From positions 165,340 to 229,339 of the forward strand of contig NZ_FNVD01000005.1 of NCBI RefSeq assembly GCF_900108275.1: DNA of 64,000 nucleotides, given 5' to 3'. The DNA is from Jhaorihella thermophila. GTDB taxonomy: Bacteria; Pseudomonadota; Alphaproteobacteria; Rhodobacterales; Rhodobacteraceae. Below are positions 7,646 through 17,169 of the stretch, piece by piece (position 1 is the first letter of the stretch; every line of letters starts with the position of its first letter). The notes under the pieces were generated by a model, which was given only the letters and a program-made list of their open reading frames with translations, was not told the DNA's origin and did not search any database. The position numbers and the translations under genes are program-made.

Positions 7646-9580
7646 ATGACTTCAGGCAAGGCACCGGGGCCGGTTGGGTCATTTTCGCGGCGCGGCGTGC
7701 TGGCGGGTCTGTCGGCCCTGGCCGTAGCGGGCCCGGCGTCGCGCGTCCTGGCCGCGGGCGCTGCGGGCACGGAGGCGGGCGACGGCGCGCAGATGGTGCG
7801 GTCGCATGGCTATTCCTTCTATGGCGACCTGACCTATGGCCCGGACTTTTCGCATTTCTCCTACGTCAACCCGGACGCGCCCAAGGGCGGCGAGATCTCG
7901 ATCGCGGCGCTGGGCACGTTCGATTCGATGAACCCCTATTCGCGCAAGGGCCGGCGCGGGCAGCTGAGCTGGATCATGTATGAAAGCCTGCTGGGCGACG
8001 GCCCTGCCGATACATATGGCGAACAATATTGCCTGCTGGCCGAAAGCGTGGAATATCCCGTCACCAAGGACTGGGTGATCTTTCACATGCGCCCCGAGGC
8101 CCGGTTTTCCGACGGCACGCCGGTCACGGCCCATGACGTGCTGTTTTCCCACAACCTGCTGCTGGAGCAGGGGCTGCCGTCCTATGCGGTGGCGGTGAAG
8201 CGGCGGATCCCTCATGCCGAAGCGCTGGATGATTATACGATCCGCTTCGACTTTACCCCCGGCATTTCCCGGCGCAGCCTTATTGATCAGGTGGGCAGCG
8301 TGCCAGTCTGGTCGCGCAAGTGGTTCGAGGAAACCGGCGCGCGACTGGACGAAAGCCGGCTGGACACCCCGCCGGGTTCCGGCCCCTACATGGTCGATAC
8401 CGTCGAGGTGAACCGCAAGATCGTCTATCGCCGCAACCCCGACTACTGGGGCCGGGATCTGCCGATCAATCGCGGGCGGCACAATTTCGATGCGATCCGG
8501 GTGGAATATTTCGGCGACGACACCGCAGCGTTCGAGGCGTTCAAGGCCGGCGTCTATACCTTTCGCGTCGAGGGCGATTCCAAGAAATGGGCCACGGGCT
8601 ACGACTTTCCCAAGGTGCGCGACGGGTCGGTCGTCAAGACCGAACTCCCCGACGGCACCCCGCCCACGCCGACCGGGTTCGTCTTCAACCTGGGCCGGGA
8701 GGTCTTGCAGGACAAGCGCGTGCGCGAGGCGATCGCGCTGGCCTACAATTTCGAATGGACCAATGAATCGCTGCAATACGGGTTGTTCAAGCAGCGCGCC
8801 TCGTTCACGCAGGACACGCCGTTGATGGCGACCGGCGTGCCCGAAGGGGCCGAACTGGAGTTTCTGAAATCGCTGGGCGATCTGGTGCCGCCCGAGATGC
8901 TGACCGAACCGGCGCGGATGCCGCATACTTCCAGCCCCAAGCGCGTCACCGACCGGCGCAACCTGCGCCGCGCCATGAAGCTGTTGGACGAGGCCGGATG
9001 GCCCGTGGGGCCGGACGGCAAGCGGCGCAACGCGGCGGGCCAGCCGCTGACGATCACCTTCCTGTTCAACTCGGCCTCGGACGGGACGCTGGGCGCGGTG
9101 GTCGAGGGCTTCATGTCGAACCTGCGCAGGATGGGTATCGACGCCCGGCTGGAAAAGGTGGACGCGGCGCAATACACCCTGCGTGAACGCGACCGGGACT
9201 ATGACCTGATCTTTGATGCCTACGCGCCGTTTCTGGGCACCGGCACGGGCCTGTTGCAGCGCTACGGGTCGTCCGAGGCCGAATTTTCACTGTTCAACCC
9301 GGCCGGTCTGGCAAGCCCGCTGGTGGATGCGATCATCAATGCCTCGCTTATGGCGAAAAGCCGCGAGGAAGAGGTGACCATGCTGCGCGCGCTGGACCGG
9401 GCGCTGCGGTATGAATTCTTCATGATCCCGGTCTGGTACAAGGCGAATTACTGGGTTGCCTATTACGACCAGTATGAACATCCCGACCCGCTGCCGCCCT
9501 ATGATCTGGGGTTTCTCGATTTCTGGTGGTTCAATGCCGAGAAACACGCGGCACTGATTGCCCGCGGCGCGCTGAGGTAG
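7646..9580 (+). CDS. Periplasmic peptide-binding protein, YejA-type
   Basis: A 644-residue solute-binding protein of the oligopeptide/microcin C class (SBP family 5). It starts with a twin-arginine-like export signal (SRRGVLAGL, residues 15-23, followed by an Ala-rich hydrophobic run). The mature part contains the class hallmarks: '[22 protein letters not shown]' near the start, '[15 protein letters not shown]' in lobe I, and a long lobe II. The opening motif and length match E. coli YejA, which binds microcin C and related peptides. The ATG at 7646 has a GGAGGA ribosome-binding site seven bases upstream. Two permease genes and a double-ATPase gene follow in the order A-B-E-F, spaced by seven bases or less, forming a complete importer. 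The natural ligand is unknown. Confidence 0.9.
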   Translation: MTSGKAPGPVGSFSRRGVLAGLSALAVAGPASRVLAAGAAGTEAGDGAQMVRSHGYSFYGDLTYGPDFSHFSYVNPDAPKGGEISIAALGTFDSMNPYSRKGRRGQLSWIMYESLLGDGPADTYGEQYCLLAESVEYPVTKDWVIFHMRPEARFSDGTPVTAHDVLFSHNLLLEQGLPSYAVAVKRRIPHAEALDDYTIRFDFTPGISRRSLIDQVGSVPVWSRKWFEETGARLDESRLDTPPGSGPYMVDTVEVNRKIVYRRNPDYWGRDLPINRGRHNFDAIRVEYFGDDTAAFEAFKAGVYTFRVEGDSKKWATGYDFPKVRDGSVVKTELPDGTPPTPTGFVFNLGREVLQDKRVREAIALAYNFEWTNESLQYGLFKQRASFTQDTPLMATGVPEGAELEFLKSLGDLVPPEMLTEPARMPHTSSPKRVTDRRNLRRAMKLLDEAGWPVGPDGKRRNAAGQPLTITFLFNSASDGTLGAVVEGFMSNLRRMGIDARLEKVDAAQYTLRERDRDYDLIFDAYAPFLGTGTGLLQRYGSSEAEFSLFNPAGLASPLVDAIINASLMAKSREEEVTMLRALDRALRYEFFMIPVWYKANYWVAYYDQYEHPDPLPPYDLGFLDFWWFNAEKHAALIARGALR

Positions 9581-9587
9581 GCCGGGC

Positions 9588-10700
9588 ATGGGCGCCTATA
9601 TCCTTCGCCGGCTGTTGCTGGTGATCCCGACGCTTCTGGGGATCATGGTGATCAACTTCGTCCTGGTGCAGTTCGTGCCGGGCGGTCCGGTGGAACAGGC
9701 GATCGCGCGGGCGCAGGGCGGCGGTGACGTGTTCGGCGGCTTTGCCGGAACGCAGATGGATGCGGGGCTGAACACCGGGCTCGACGAAGGCGGCGTCGCC
9801 ACCGGCGGCGGGTCCGAGAAATATATCGGCGCGCGCGGCCTGCCGCCCGAGTTCATTGCCGAGCTGGAAAGGGAATACGGGTTCGACAAGCCGCCCTTGC
9901 AGCGGTTCCTGAACATGATGTGGAACTACATGCGGCTCGATTTCGGCGAGAGCTATTTCCGCTCGATCAGCGTGACGGACCTGGTGCTGGAGAAGATGCC
10001 GGTGTCGATCAGTCTTGGCCTGTGGTCCACGCTGATCGCCTATCTGGTGTCGATCCCGATGGGCATCCGCAAGGCGGTGCGGGACGGGTCGCGGTTCGAC
10101 ACTTGGACCAGCGCGCTCATCATCGTGGCTTATGCGATTCCCGGTTTCCTGTTCGCGATCCTTCTGCTGGTGCTGCTGGCCGGCGGGTCCTACTGGCAGA
10201 TCTTTCCGCTGCGCGGGCTGACATCGGACAACTGGGAAAGCCTCAGCCTGTGGGGCAAGATCGCGGACTATTTCTGGCACATCACGCTGCCGGTGATCGC
10301 CTCGACGATCTCGGCCTTTGCCACGCTGACGCTGCTGACCAAGAACAGCTTTCTGGACGAGATCAAGAAACAGTATGTCATGACCGCCCGCGCCAAGGGC
10401 CTGTCGGAACGGCGCGTGCTTTATGGCCATGTGTTCCGCAACGCGATGCTGATCGTGATCGCAGGCTTTCCGGCCGTGTTCATCGGCGTGTTCTTCGGCC
10501 AGTCGCTGATCATCGAAACCATTTTCTCGCTCGATGGGCTGGGCCGGCTGGGGTTCGAGGCCGCGGTGGCGCGCGACTATCCGGTGATCTTCGGCACTCT
10601 CTTCATCTTCGGCCTTCTGGGCCTGGTCGTGGGGATCCTCAGCGACCTGATGTATGTCTTTGTCGATCCCCGCATCGATTTTGAGCGGCGGGAGGGCTGA
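9588..10700 (+). CDS. ABC importer permease, YejB-type
   Basis: A 370-residue inner-membrane permease of the DppB/OppB class. It opens with the class signature [18 protein letters not shown], has about six membrane segments, and carries the cytoplasmic ATPase-contact (EAA) loop around [28 protein letters not shown] glycine-rich periplasmic stretch of roughly 50 residues follows the first helix ([11 protein letters not shown] to [12 protein letters not shown]), as in YejB homologues. It starts seven bases after the binding-protein stop and ends directly before the next permease. Together with the YejE-type partner it forms the pore of the importer. Confidence 0.9.
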   Translation: MGAYILRRLLLVIPTLLGIMVINFVLVQFVPGGPVEQAIARAQGGGDVFGGFAGTQMDAGLNTGLDEGGVATGGGSEKYIGARGLPPEFIAELEREYGFDKPPLQRFLNMMWNYMRLDFGESYFRSISVTDLVLEKMPVSISLGLWSTLIAYLVSIPMGIRKAVRDGSRFDTWTSALIIVAYAIPGFLFAILLLVLLAGGSYWQIFPLRGLTSDNWESLSLWGKIADYFWHITLPVIASTISAFATLTLLTKNSFLDEIKKQYVMTARAKGLSERRVLYGHVFRNAMLIVIAGFPAVFIGVFFGQSLIIETIFSLDGLGRLGFEAAVARDYPVIFGTLFIFGLLGLVVGILSDLMYVFVDPRIDFERREG

Positions 10701-11807
10701 ATGGCGCTGTCCCCGCTCAACCAGCGCCGCTGGCGCAACTTCAGGCGCAACCGCCGCGCCTTCTGGTCGCTCATCATCTTTTCGATCCTGTTCGGGGTGA
10801 CGCTGTTTGCCGAGTTTCTCGCCAATGACAAGCCGATCCTCGTGCAGTATCGGGGCGACTATTACATGCCCGTGTTCCGGTTCTACCCCGAAACCGCCTT
10901 TGGCGGGGATTTCGAAACCGAAGCCGCCTATACCGACCCCGAGGTGCAGTGCCTGATCGTGACCGGCGGGCTGGATCTCTGCTTTGACGACCCCGAAGGC
11001 GTGATGGACGACGCCGCGGATGGGGTAGTGGAGGGTGAGCCGATCGAAAAGGGCTGGGCGCTTTGGCCGCCGATCCCCTATTCCTATGACACCATCGTCG
11101 AACGCCCCGGCGCCGCGCCGCTGCCGCCCAACCGCCAGAACTGGCTGGGCACCGACGACACCAAGCGCGACGTGCTGGCCCGCGTCATCTACGGCTTTCG
11201 CCTGTCGGTGCTGTTCACCCTGATCGTGACCACCATCGCCTCGCTCATCGGAATCGCCGCGGGGGCGGTGCAGGGCTTCTTCGGCGGGCGCATCGACCTG
11301 ATCTTTCAGCGCATCATCGAGATCTGGTCGGCCACGCCGTCGCTCTATGTCATCATCATCATGTTCGCGATCTTCCAGCGGTCGTTCTGGATGCTGGTGA
11401 TCATCGCCGTGCTGTTCGGCTGGACCGCGCTCGTGGGCGTGGTGCGGGCCGAGTTCCTGCGCGCCCGCAACCTGGAATATGTCCGCGCCGCCCGCGCGCT
11501 GGGGGTCGGCAACCTGACCATCATGTTCCGCCACATGCTGCCCAACGCGATGGTGGCGACGCTGACCATGCTGCCCTTCATCGTCACCGGGACGATCGGC
11601 ATGCTGGCCAGCCTCGATTTCCTCGGCTTCGGCCTGCCGTCGTCGGCCCCGTCGCTGGGCGAACTCACGCTCCAGGCGAAACAGAACCTTCAGGCGCCGT
11701 GGCTGGCCTTCACCGCCTTCTTCACCTTCGCGATCATGCTGTCGCTGCTGGTATTCATCTTCGAAGGCGTGCGCGATGCCTTCGACCCGCGAAAGACGTT
11801 CCAATGA
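10701..11807 (+). CDS. ABC importer permease, YejE-type
   Basis: The second permease (368 residues, DppC/OppC class). The N-terminal cytoplasmic stretch SPLNQRRWRNFRRNRRAFWSL and the long periplasmic region between the first and second membrane helices (about residues 40-130) match YejE. The EAA loop appears as EFLRARNLEYVRAARALGV. The ATG at 10701 directly abuts the stop of the upstream permease, and its own stop overlaps the ATPase start by four bases (ATGA), which implies translational coupling across the operon. Confidence 0.9.
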   Translation: MALSPLNQRRWRNFRRNRRAFWSLIIFSILFGVTLFAEFLANDKPILVQYRGDYYMPVFRFYPETAFGGDFETEAAYTDPEVQCLIVTGGLDLCFDDPEGVMDDAADGVVEGEPIEKGWALWPPIPYSYDTIVERPGAAPLPPNRQNWLGTDDTKRDVLARVIYGFRLSVLFTLIVTTIASLIGIAAGAVQGFFGGRIDLIFQRIIEIWSATPSLYVIIIMFAIFQRSFWMLVIIAVLFGWTALVGVVRAEFLRARNLEYVRAARALGVGNLTIMFRHMLPNAMVATLTMLPFIVTGTIGMLASLDFLGFGLPSSAPSLGELTLQAKQNLQAPWLAFTAFFTFAIMLSLLVFIFEGVRDAFDPRKTFQ

Positions 11808-13384
11808 CCGCGCTGCTGCAAGTCGAGAACCTGCGAGTCTCCTTCCGGCAGGACGGCCGGATCATGCCCGCGGTGCGCGGCGTGTCCTTCACCGTGGACC
11901 GGGGCGAAACCGTCGCGCTGGTGGGCGAATCAGGATCGGGCAAGTCGGTCACGGCCCTGTCCACCGTGTCGCTTCTGGGCGACAGCGCGATCGTCGAGGG
12001 GTCGGTGACCTACGACGGCCGGCAGATGATCGGCGCGGACGAGAAGCTGCTGCGCGACGTGCGCGGCAATGACATCAGCTTCGTGTTCCAGGAGCCGATG
12101 ACCTCGCTCAACCCGCTGCACACGATCGAGAAACAGCTGGCCGAGAGCCTCGCCATCCACCAGGGCCTGACCGGAGAGGCCGCCCGGGCCCGTATCGTCG
12201 AACTTCTCACCCGCGTCGGCATCCGCGACCCCGAAACCAGGCTGGGCGCCTATCCGCACCAGCTGTCGGGCGGGCAGCGCCAGCGGGTGATGATCGCGAT
12301 GGCGCTGGCCAACAAGCCCGACATCCTGATCGCCGACGAACCGACCACCGCGCTGGACGTGACGATCCAGGCACAGATCCTCGAACTGCTCTCGGAACTC
12401 AAGCGGGACGAGGGGATGGGGCTTCTGTTCATCACCCATGACCTCGGCATCGTGCGCCGCATCGCCGACCGGGTCTGCGTGATGAAGGACGGCGAAATCG
12501 TCGAGACCGGCCCCGCCGCCGAGATATTCGCCAATCCGCAACACCCCTATACGCAAAAGCTTTTGGCTGCCGAACCCAGGGGCGCGCCGGACCCCGTGCC
12601 CGAGGGCGCCCGCGAAATCGTCCGCGCCGAACACCTGAAGGTCTGGTTTCCGATCCAGCGGGGGCTTCTCAAACGCACCGTGGGCCATGTGAAGGCGGTC
12701 AACGACGCGACGCTCTCGGTGCGCGAGGGCGAAACCCTCGGCATCGTCGGCGAAAGCGGCTCGGGCAAGACCACGCTGGCGCTGGCGATCATGCGCCTGA
12801 TCGGGTCCGAGGGCGCGATTACCTTTCGGGGTCAGGACATCCGCAAGTGGTCGACGCGTGAACTGCGCCGGCTTCGCAAGGACATGCAGATCGTGTTCCA
12901 GGATCCTTTCGGCTCACTCAGCCCCCGCATGACCTGCGCCCAGATCATCGCCGAGGGGCTGAAGATCCACAAGGTCGACCCCCATCGCGACCACCGCGAC
13001 CTCGTGGCCGAGGTGATGCAGGAAACCGGGCTCGACCCGGCGGCGATGGACCGCTACCCGCACGAATTTTCCGGTGGCCAGCGTCAGCGCATCGCGATCG
13101 CCCGCGCCATGGTTCTGCGTCCGCGCCTGGTGGTGCTGGACGAGCCGACATCGGCGCTCGACATGACGGTCCAGGTGCAGATCGTGGACCTTCTGCGCGA
13201 CCTGCAACGGCGTCACCGACTGGCTTACCTCTTCATCAGCCATGACATGAAAGTGGTGCGGGCGATGTCCCACAAGGTCATGGTCATGCGCAACGGTGAT
13301 GTGATCGAGACCGGCCCCGCCCGCGACGTGTTCGAGACCCCGAAATCGGACTACACCCGCACACTGGTCGAGGTCACCGCCTAG
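11804..13384 (+). CDS. ABC importer ATPase with two nucleotide-binding domains, YejF-type
   Basis: A 526-residue protein holding two full ABC ATPase domains in one chain, as in YejF (Opp and Dpp systems use two separate proteins). Each half has a Walker A (GESGSGKS and GESGSGKT), a signature LSGGQRQR or FSGGQRQR, and a Walker B ending DEPT. Each half also ends in the oligopeptide-transporter C-terminal extension. The ATG at 11804 overlaps the YejE-type stop (ATGA). This completes a four-gene importer for peptides or peptide-like antibiotics such as microcin C; import of cell-wall peptides is equally possible. A hairpin repeat in the convergent gap follows the stop. Confidence 0.92.
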   Translation: MTALLQVENLRVSFRQDGRIMPAVRGVSFTVDRGETVALVGESGSGKSVTALSTVSLLGDSAIVEGSVTYDGRQMIGADEKLLRDVRGNDISFVFQEPMTSLNPLHTIEKQLAESLAIHQGLTGEAARARIVELLTRVGIRDPETRLGAYPHQLSGGQRQRVMIAMALANKPDILIADEPTTALDVTIQAQILELLSELKRDEGMGLLFITHDLGIVRRIADRVCVMKDGEIVETGPAAEIFANPQHPYTQKLLAAEPRGAPDPVPEGAREIVRAEHLKVWFPIQRGLLKRTVGHVKAVNDATLSVREGETLGIVGESGSGKTTLALAIMRLIGSEGAITFRGQDIRKWSTRELRRLRKDMQIVFQDPFGSLSPRMTCAQIIAEGLKIHKVDPHRDHRDLVAEVMQETGLDPAAMDRYPHEFSGGQRQRIAIARAMVLRPRLVVLDEPTSALDMTVQVQIVDLLRDLQRRHRLAYLFISHDMKVVRAMSHKVMVMRNGDVIETGPARDVFETPKSDYTRTLVEVTA

Positions 13385-13422
13385 ACACCGCGGGGCACCG
13401 GCCGGGGGCGCCTCGTCTCGTC

Positions 13423-13473
13423 CCTTCATCTTGCCTGAAAATACTCCGGGGGTGCGGGGGCAGCGCCCCCGCA
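13423..13473 (-). repeat. 3'-end repeat element, copy 2
   Basis: Oriented downstream of the minus-strand inositol-phosphatase-like gene. A perfect 9-bp hairpin (453-461 with 465-473 of the 13000s) is followed leftward by GGAGTATTTTCAGG and CAAGATGAAGG. Stem bases differ from copy 1 but stay paired, and the three-base loop is the same. A second perfect 9-bp hairpin (13478-13499) lies between it and the gene's stop. Confidence 0.7.
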
Positions 13474-13505
13474 TCGGTCGGATCGCGCCAGCGATCCGAA
13501 ACCGC

Positions 13506-14291
13506 TCAGCCTCGGATCACCTTGGCGAACTGCGAAAAGATCGGCTCGTTGGCACAGATCACCTCGCCATCGGCCAGGATGTCGCCCTCGGGATCCAGCG
13601 GCTCGATCAGCCCCCCCGCCTCGCGCAGGATGACTATGCCGGCGGCCAGATCCCAGGCGTTCAGGCGGCGTTCCCAGAACCCGTCATAGCGACCGGCGGC
13701 CACATAGGCCATGTCCAGAGCCGCCGCCCCCCAGCGCCGCACGCCTGCACAGACCGGCAGCAGTCGCGCCAGATCCTGCAGCGTGTCGGGCAGGTCGGCA
13801 CGTCCACCATAGGGCAGGCCGGTGGCAAAGATCGATTCGATCATCCGCCCGCGCGCCGATACCCGCAGGCGGGTCTGGTTCATCCAGGCGCCCTCGCCCT
13901 TTTCGGCATAGAACATCTCGTCTTTCGCCGGGTCATAGATCACCCCGGCGACGATCTGCCCCTTGTGCTCCAGCGCGATCGAGATCGCCCAGTGCGGAAG
14001 CCCGTGCAAGAAATTCGTCGTCCCGTCCAGCGGATCGACGATCCAGCGCCGGGTCGGATCCTTGCCGGCAATCTCGCCACCCTCTTCGGCCAGCCAGCCA
14101 TAGCTGGGCCGCGCCTCCAGCAGCTCCTCCTTCAGGATCGCCTCGGCGGCCAGATCGGCCCGGGACACGAAATCGCCCGCGCCCTTCATGCTGGCCTGCA
14201 GGTTCTCAACCTCGCGGAAGTCCTTGACCAGCGACCGGCCGGCCTTGCGGGCGGCCTTGATCATGATGTTGAGGTTTGCGCTGCCAACCAT
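13506..14291 (-). CDS. Inositol monophosphatase family protein (SuhB-like)
   Basis: A 261-residue member of the lithium-sensitive phosphatase superfamily. The metal- and phosphate-binding motifs are intact: the EE pair in WLAEEGG (near residue 69), WIVDPLDGTTNF (near residue 88) and WDLAAGIVILREAGG (near residue 215). Such enzymes hydrolyse inositol-1-phosphate or related sugar phosphates; in bacteria SuhB also has a role in rRNA transcription, so the true substrate is uncertain. The ATG at 14291 gives MVGSANLNIMIKAARKAG, the normal family start. It is transcribed away from the reductase gene and ends in a hairpin-rich convergent gap with the importer operon. Confidence 0.92.
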   Translation of the reverse strand: MVGSANLNIMIKAARKAGRSLVKDFREVENLQASMKGAGDFVSRADLAAEAILKEELLEARPSYGWLAEEGGEIAGKDPTRRWIVDPLDGTTNFLHGLPHWAISIALEHKGQIVAGVIYDPAKDEMFYAEKGEGAWMNQTRLRVSARGRMIESIFATGLPYGGRADLPDTLQDLARLLPVCAGVRRWGAAALDMAYVAAGRYDGFWERRLNAWDLAAGIVILREAGGLIEPLDPEGDILADGEVICANEPIFSQFAKVIRG

Positions 14292-14323
14292 CTGTCCGGG
14301 CTCCTGTTCGGGATCAGTTGGCG

Positions 14324-14352
14324 CGTATACGCGCGCCGGTTGCCTTTGCCAA
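14324..14352 (-). promoter_or_regulatory. Promoter of the inositol-phosphatase-like gene, overlapped by a palindrome
   Basis: On the minus strand: TTGGCA, 17 bases, TATACG, about 33 bases before the start codon. The -10 box lies inside the perfect 14-base palindrome GCGCGTATACGCGC (14321-14334), which could serve as an operator. Confidence 0.6.
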
Positions 14353-14448
14353 GAGGCAGACGCGCCGCAACGTTCCGGCTCGCGCCACTTGCCATCCAGC
14401 GCTCCGGCTCCCACCCTCACCACGGATACAGACAGAGGAGATGGCCCG

Positions 14449-15477
14449 ATGACCGACCAGATGCAGCGCATCGTTCTTGCCAGCCGCCCCGAGGCGCACG
14501 CGACGCTGGACAATTTCCGCCTGGAAACCGCGCCCGTCCCGACCCCCGGCGAAGGCGAGGTGCTCGTGCGCGTCCACTACATGTCGCTCGACCCCTACAT
14601 GCGCGGCCGGATGAGCGACGCGAAATCCTACGCCGCCCCGGTGCCGGTCGGCGGCACGATGGAGGCCGGCGGCGTGGGGGAGGTGATCGCCTCGAACCAT
14701 CCCGGATACAAACCCGGCGATTTCGCCTTCGGCATGTTCGGCTGGGCTACCCACGGCTGCCTGCCCGGAGACCAGCTGCGCAAGGTGGATCCGACCCTTG
14801 CGCCGATCTCCACGGCGCTGGGCGTTCTGGGAATGCCCGGCTTCACCGGCTGGGTGGGGTTCAACGAATTCGGCCGGCCCAAGGCGGGCGAGACGCTGGT
14901 CGTGGCCGCCGCGACCGGGCCGGTGGGGTCGATGGTAGGGCAGCTGGCCAAGCTCGCGGGCCTGCGCGCGGTCGGCATCGCCGGCGGGGCGGAGAAGTGC
15001 AAACTGGCCACCGAGACCTTCGGCTTTGACGCCTGCATCGACCACCGCGCGTTCGATTCCGCTGCGGACCTGCGACGCGCGATCGCGTCGGAATGCCCCG
15101 ACGGCGTGGACATCTATTTCGAAAACGTGGGCGGCAAGGTGCTCGAGGCCGTTCTGCCGCTGATGAACAATTTCGGCAGGATCCCGGTCTGCGGCATGAT
15201 CAGCTGGTATGAACCCAAGGAGGGCGAAGGCGAAGGGCTCACTGCGCCGATGCTGTGGCGCACGATCCTGGTGAAGTTCCTGTCCGTCAACGGCTTCATC
15301 ATCTTCAACCACTACGACCGGTTCGGCGAATTCCTCAGGGAAGTCGGCCCCAAGGTCGCCAGCGGCGAGATCCGCTATCTCGAGGACGTCGCCGAGGGAC
15401 TCGAGAATGCCCCCGCCGCCTTCCTGTCGATGCTGAAGGGCGGCAACAAGGGCAAGCAGATCGTCAAGCTGATCTGA
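14449..15477 (+). CDS. NADP-dependent medium-chain reductase (leukotriene B4 dehydrogenase/CurA type)
   Basis: A zinc-free medium-chain dehydrogenase/reductase of 342 residues. The N-terminal half carries the subgroup motif YMSLDPYMRGRM and lacks the catalytic zinc cysteines of alcohol dehydrogenases; the Rossmann half has AAATGPVGSMVGQLAKLAG (near residue 155), and DIYFENVGG is a further subgroup hallmark. Relatives reduce the double bond of alpha,beta-unsaturated aldehydes and ketones with NADPH, often in detoxification. The ATG at 14449 has a GAGGAG ribosome-binding site eight bases upstream; the ATG at 14441 leads to a stop after three codons. A GC-rich hairpin (15500-15526) follows. The substrate is not predictable. 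Confidence 0.9.
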   Translation: MTDQMQRIVLASRPEAHATLDNFRLETAPVPTPGEGEVLVRVHYMSLDPYMRGRMSDAKSYAAPVPVGGTMEAGGVGEVIASNHPGYKPGDFAFGMFGWATHGCLPGDQLRKVDPTLAPISTALGVLGMPGFTGWVGFNEFGRPKAGETLVVAAATGPVGSMVGQLAKLAGLRAVGIAGGAEKCKLATETFGFDACIDHRAFDSAADLRRAIASECPDGVDIYFENVGGKVLEAVLPLMNNFGRIPVCGMISWYEPKEGEGEGLTAPMLWRTILVKFLSVNGFIIFNHYDRFGEFLREVGPKVASGEIRYLEDVAEGLENAPAAFLSMLKGGNKGKQIVKLI

Positions 15478-15499
15478 CCTGCGGCCCAACGCAGGCGCG

Positions 15500-15529
15500 C
15501 GCGCCCCGTGCCCGGCGCGGGGCGCGTTT
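15500..15529 (+). terminator. Possible terminator after the medium-chain reductase gene
   Basis: A perfect 9-bp stem (CGCGCCCCG / CGGGGCGCG) with a nine-base loop, followed by only three T residues. A weak terminator at best. Confidence 0.4.
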
Positions 15530-15542
15530 CCTATAGGAAACG
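15525..15542. promoter_or_regulatory. 18-bp perfect palindrome upstream of sdaA
   Basis: CGTTTCCTATAGGAAACG reads the same on both strands. It lies about 90 bases before the serine dehydratase start. A related inverted repeat, TCCT-AATC-AGGA, lies at 15575-15586, 33 bases further on. The pair resembles a two-site operator; the binding protein is unknown. Confidence 0.5.
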
Positions 15543-15630
15543 TCGCAATCGACCGTCTCCCGGGTGGCGTCCTGTCCTAATCAGGAACCCATCACCGGCC
15601 GCAAACGGCCGGCCGATCAGGAGACGCGCG

Positions 15631-17007
15631 ATGTTTCTTTCCGTTTTCGACATGTTCAAGGTGGGCGTCGGTCCGTCTTCGTCGCACACGATGGGGCCGA
15701 TGGTGGCCGCGGCGCGGTTTCTCGACCTGATGCGCGCCTCGCCCTTCGAATTCCACGGCCTGCGGGGCAGCCTGCACGGGTCGCTCGCCTTTACCGGGGT
15801 CGGGCACGCAACCGACCGGGCCACGATCCTTGGGCTCGCCGGTTTCACTCCTGACACGTATGACGCCGAGGCGGCCGAGGCCGCGCTGGCCGAGATCCGC
15901 GCCACCGGGCGGGTCAGCCCGGACGGGCTGGGCACGCTCGGTTTCGCCCCTGCCGAGGATCTGGTCTTCGACTATGACCGTCCCTTGCCGGGGCACGCCA
16001 ACGGCATGATCCTGATGGCCACCGATGCGCAGGGCGACGTGATCCTGCAGGAAACCTACTATTCCATCGGCGGCGGTTTCGTGGTGACGGAAAAGGAACT
16101 GGCCGAGGGCCGGGACCGCAACGAAGGCCCGCCGGTTCCCTTTCCGTTCGAAACCGCCGAACAGATGCTGCGCATGGCACGCGAGAGCGGCAAGTCCATC
16201 GCCCAGATGAAGCGCGAGAACGAGATCGCCCGCGGCGGCTGCGCCAAGGCCTTTGCCACGGGCACCGCGCGGATCTGGGAGGTGATGAACGCCTGCATCG
16301 AGCGCGGTCTGGCGGCCGATGGAGTCCTGCCCGGCGGGCTGAAGGTCAAACGCCGCGCCGGTGCGATCCATCGCGCGCTTCACGCCGAACGCGGCATGAA
16401 CCTGAACGCGCCGCACACGGTGAACGACTGGATCAGCGTGTATGCCATGGCGGTGAACGAGGAAAACGCCGCGGGGGGACAGGTGGTCACGGCCCCGACC
16501 AACGGCGCCGCGGGCGTGCTGCCGGCGGTGCTGCGCTATTACCTCGACCACGTTCCGGGCGCGTCGGACTCCCATGTCGAGGACTTCCTGCTGACCGCTG
16601 CGGCGATCGGCGGGCTGATCAAATACAATGCCTCGATCAGCGGGGCCGAGGCCGGCTGTCAGGCCGAGGTCGGCAGCGCCAGCGCGATGGCGGCGGCGGG
16701 CCTTTGCGCGGTGATGGGCGGCACGCCCGAGCAGGTGGAAAACGCCGCCGAGATCGCGCTCGAACATCACCTTGGCATGACCTGCGATCCGGTAAAGGGG
16801 TTGGTGCAGGTGCCCTGCATCGAACGCAACGCGCTGGGCGCGGTCAAGGCGGTCAGCGCCGCCAGCCTTGCCCTGCGCGGCACCGGCGATCATTTCGTGC
16901 CGCTCGATGCCTGCATCGAAACGATGCGTCAGACGGGCCACGACATGCACGAGAAATACAAGGAAACCTCGCTGGGCGGGCTGGCGGTGAACGTGCCGAA
17001 CTGCTGA
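15631..17007 (+). CDS. sdaA: L-serine dehydratase (iron-sulfur type)
   Basis: A single-chain iron-sulfur L-serine ammonia-lyase (458 residues), which converts L-serine to pyruvate and ammonia. The N-terminal beta domain has the conserved opening [24 protein letters not shown]; the C-terminal alpha domain has the three cluster cysteines C343 (EAGCQAEVG), C385 (MTCDPV) and C396 (VPCIERN). The penultimate-region tail VNVPNC ends in a cysteine, as in E. coli SdaA, where the last cysteine occupies the active site in the resting state. The ATG at 15631 has an AGGAG site eight bases upstream. A perfect palindrome and a related inverted repeat in the upstream gap suggest control by a dimeric regulator. 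Confidence 0.95.
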   Translation: MFLSVFDMFKVGVGPSSSHTMGPMVAAARFLDLMRASPFEFHGLRGSLHGSLAFTGVGHATDRATILGLAGFTPDTYDAEAAEAALAEIRATGRVSPDGLGTLGFAPAEDLVFDYDRPLPGHANGMILMATDAQGDVILQETYYSIGGGFVVTEKELAEGRDRNEGPPVPFPFETAEQMLRMARESGKSIAQMKRENEIARGGCAKAFATGTARIWEVMNACIERGLAADGVLPGGLKVKRRAGAIHRALHAERGMNLNAPHTVNDWISVYAMAVNEENAAGGQVVTAPTNGAAGVLPAVLRYYLDHVPGASDSHVEDFLLTAAAIGGLIKYNASISGAEAGCQAEVGSASAMAAAGLCAVMGGTPEQVENAAEIALEHHLGMTCDPVKGLVQVPCIERNALGAVKAVSAASLALRGTGDHFVPLDACIETMRQTGHDMHEKYKETSLGGLAVNVPNC

Positions 17008-17169
17008 GGCTACACGGCAAGAGCGCGGCAGGGCGCCGGGTCGCTCGCACGTCTGGAACGAGACGGTGAGCGGCAACTCGCCTATCGCGGCCAAAACTTT
17101 TTCGCCGAGCCTCGATTTTGACGCAACCCAAGCTTGCAATGAATCGAAGTGGCCTCTACCGTGGGCCCC

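Noticed and set aside
9531..11804. A 757-codon open frame antisense to the importer permease genes
   Set aside because: It lies opposite clear permease genes, is rich in His/Arg/Gln as expected for the complement of GC-rich codons, and matches no family I know.
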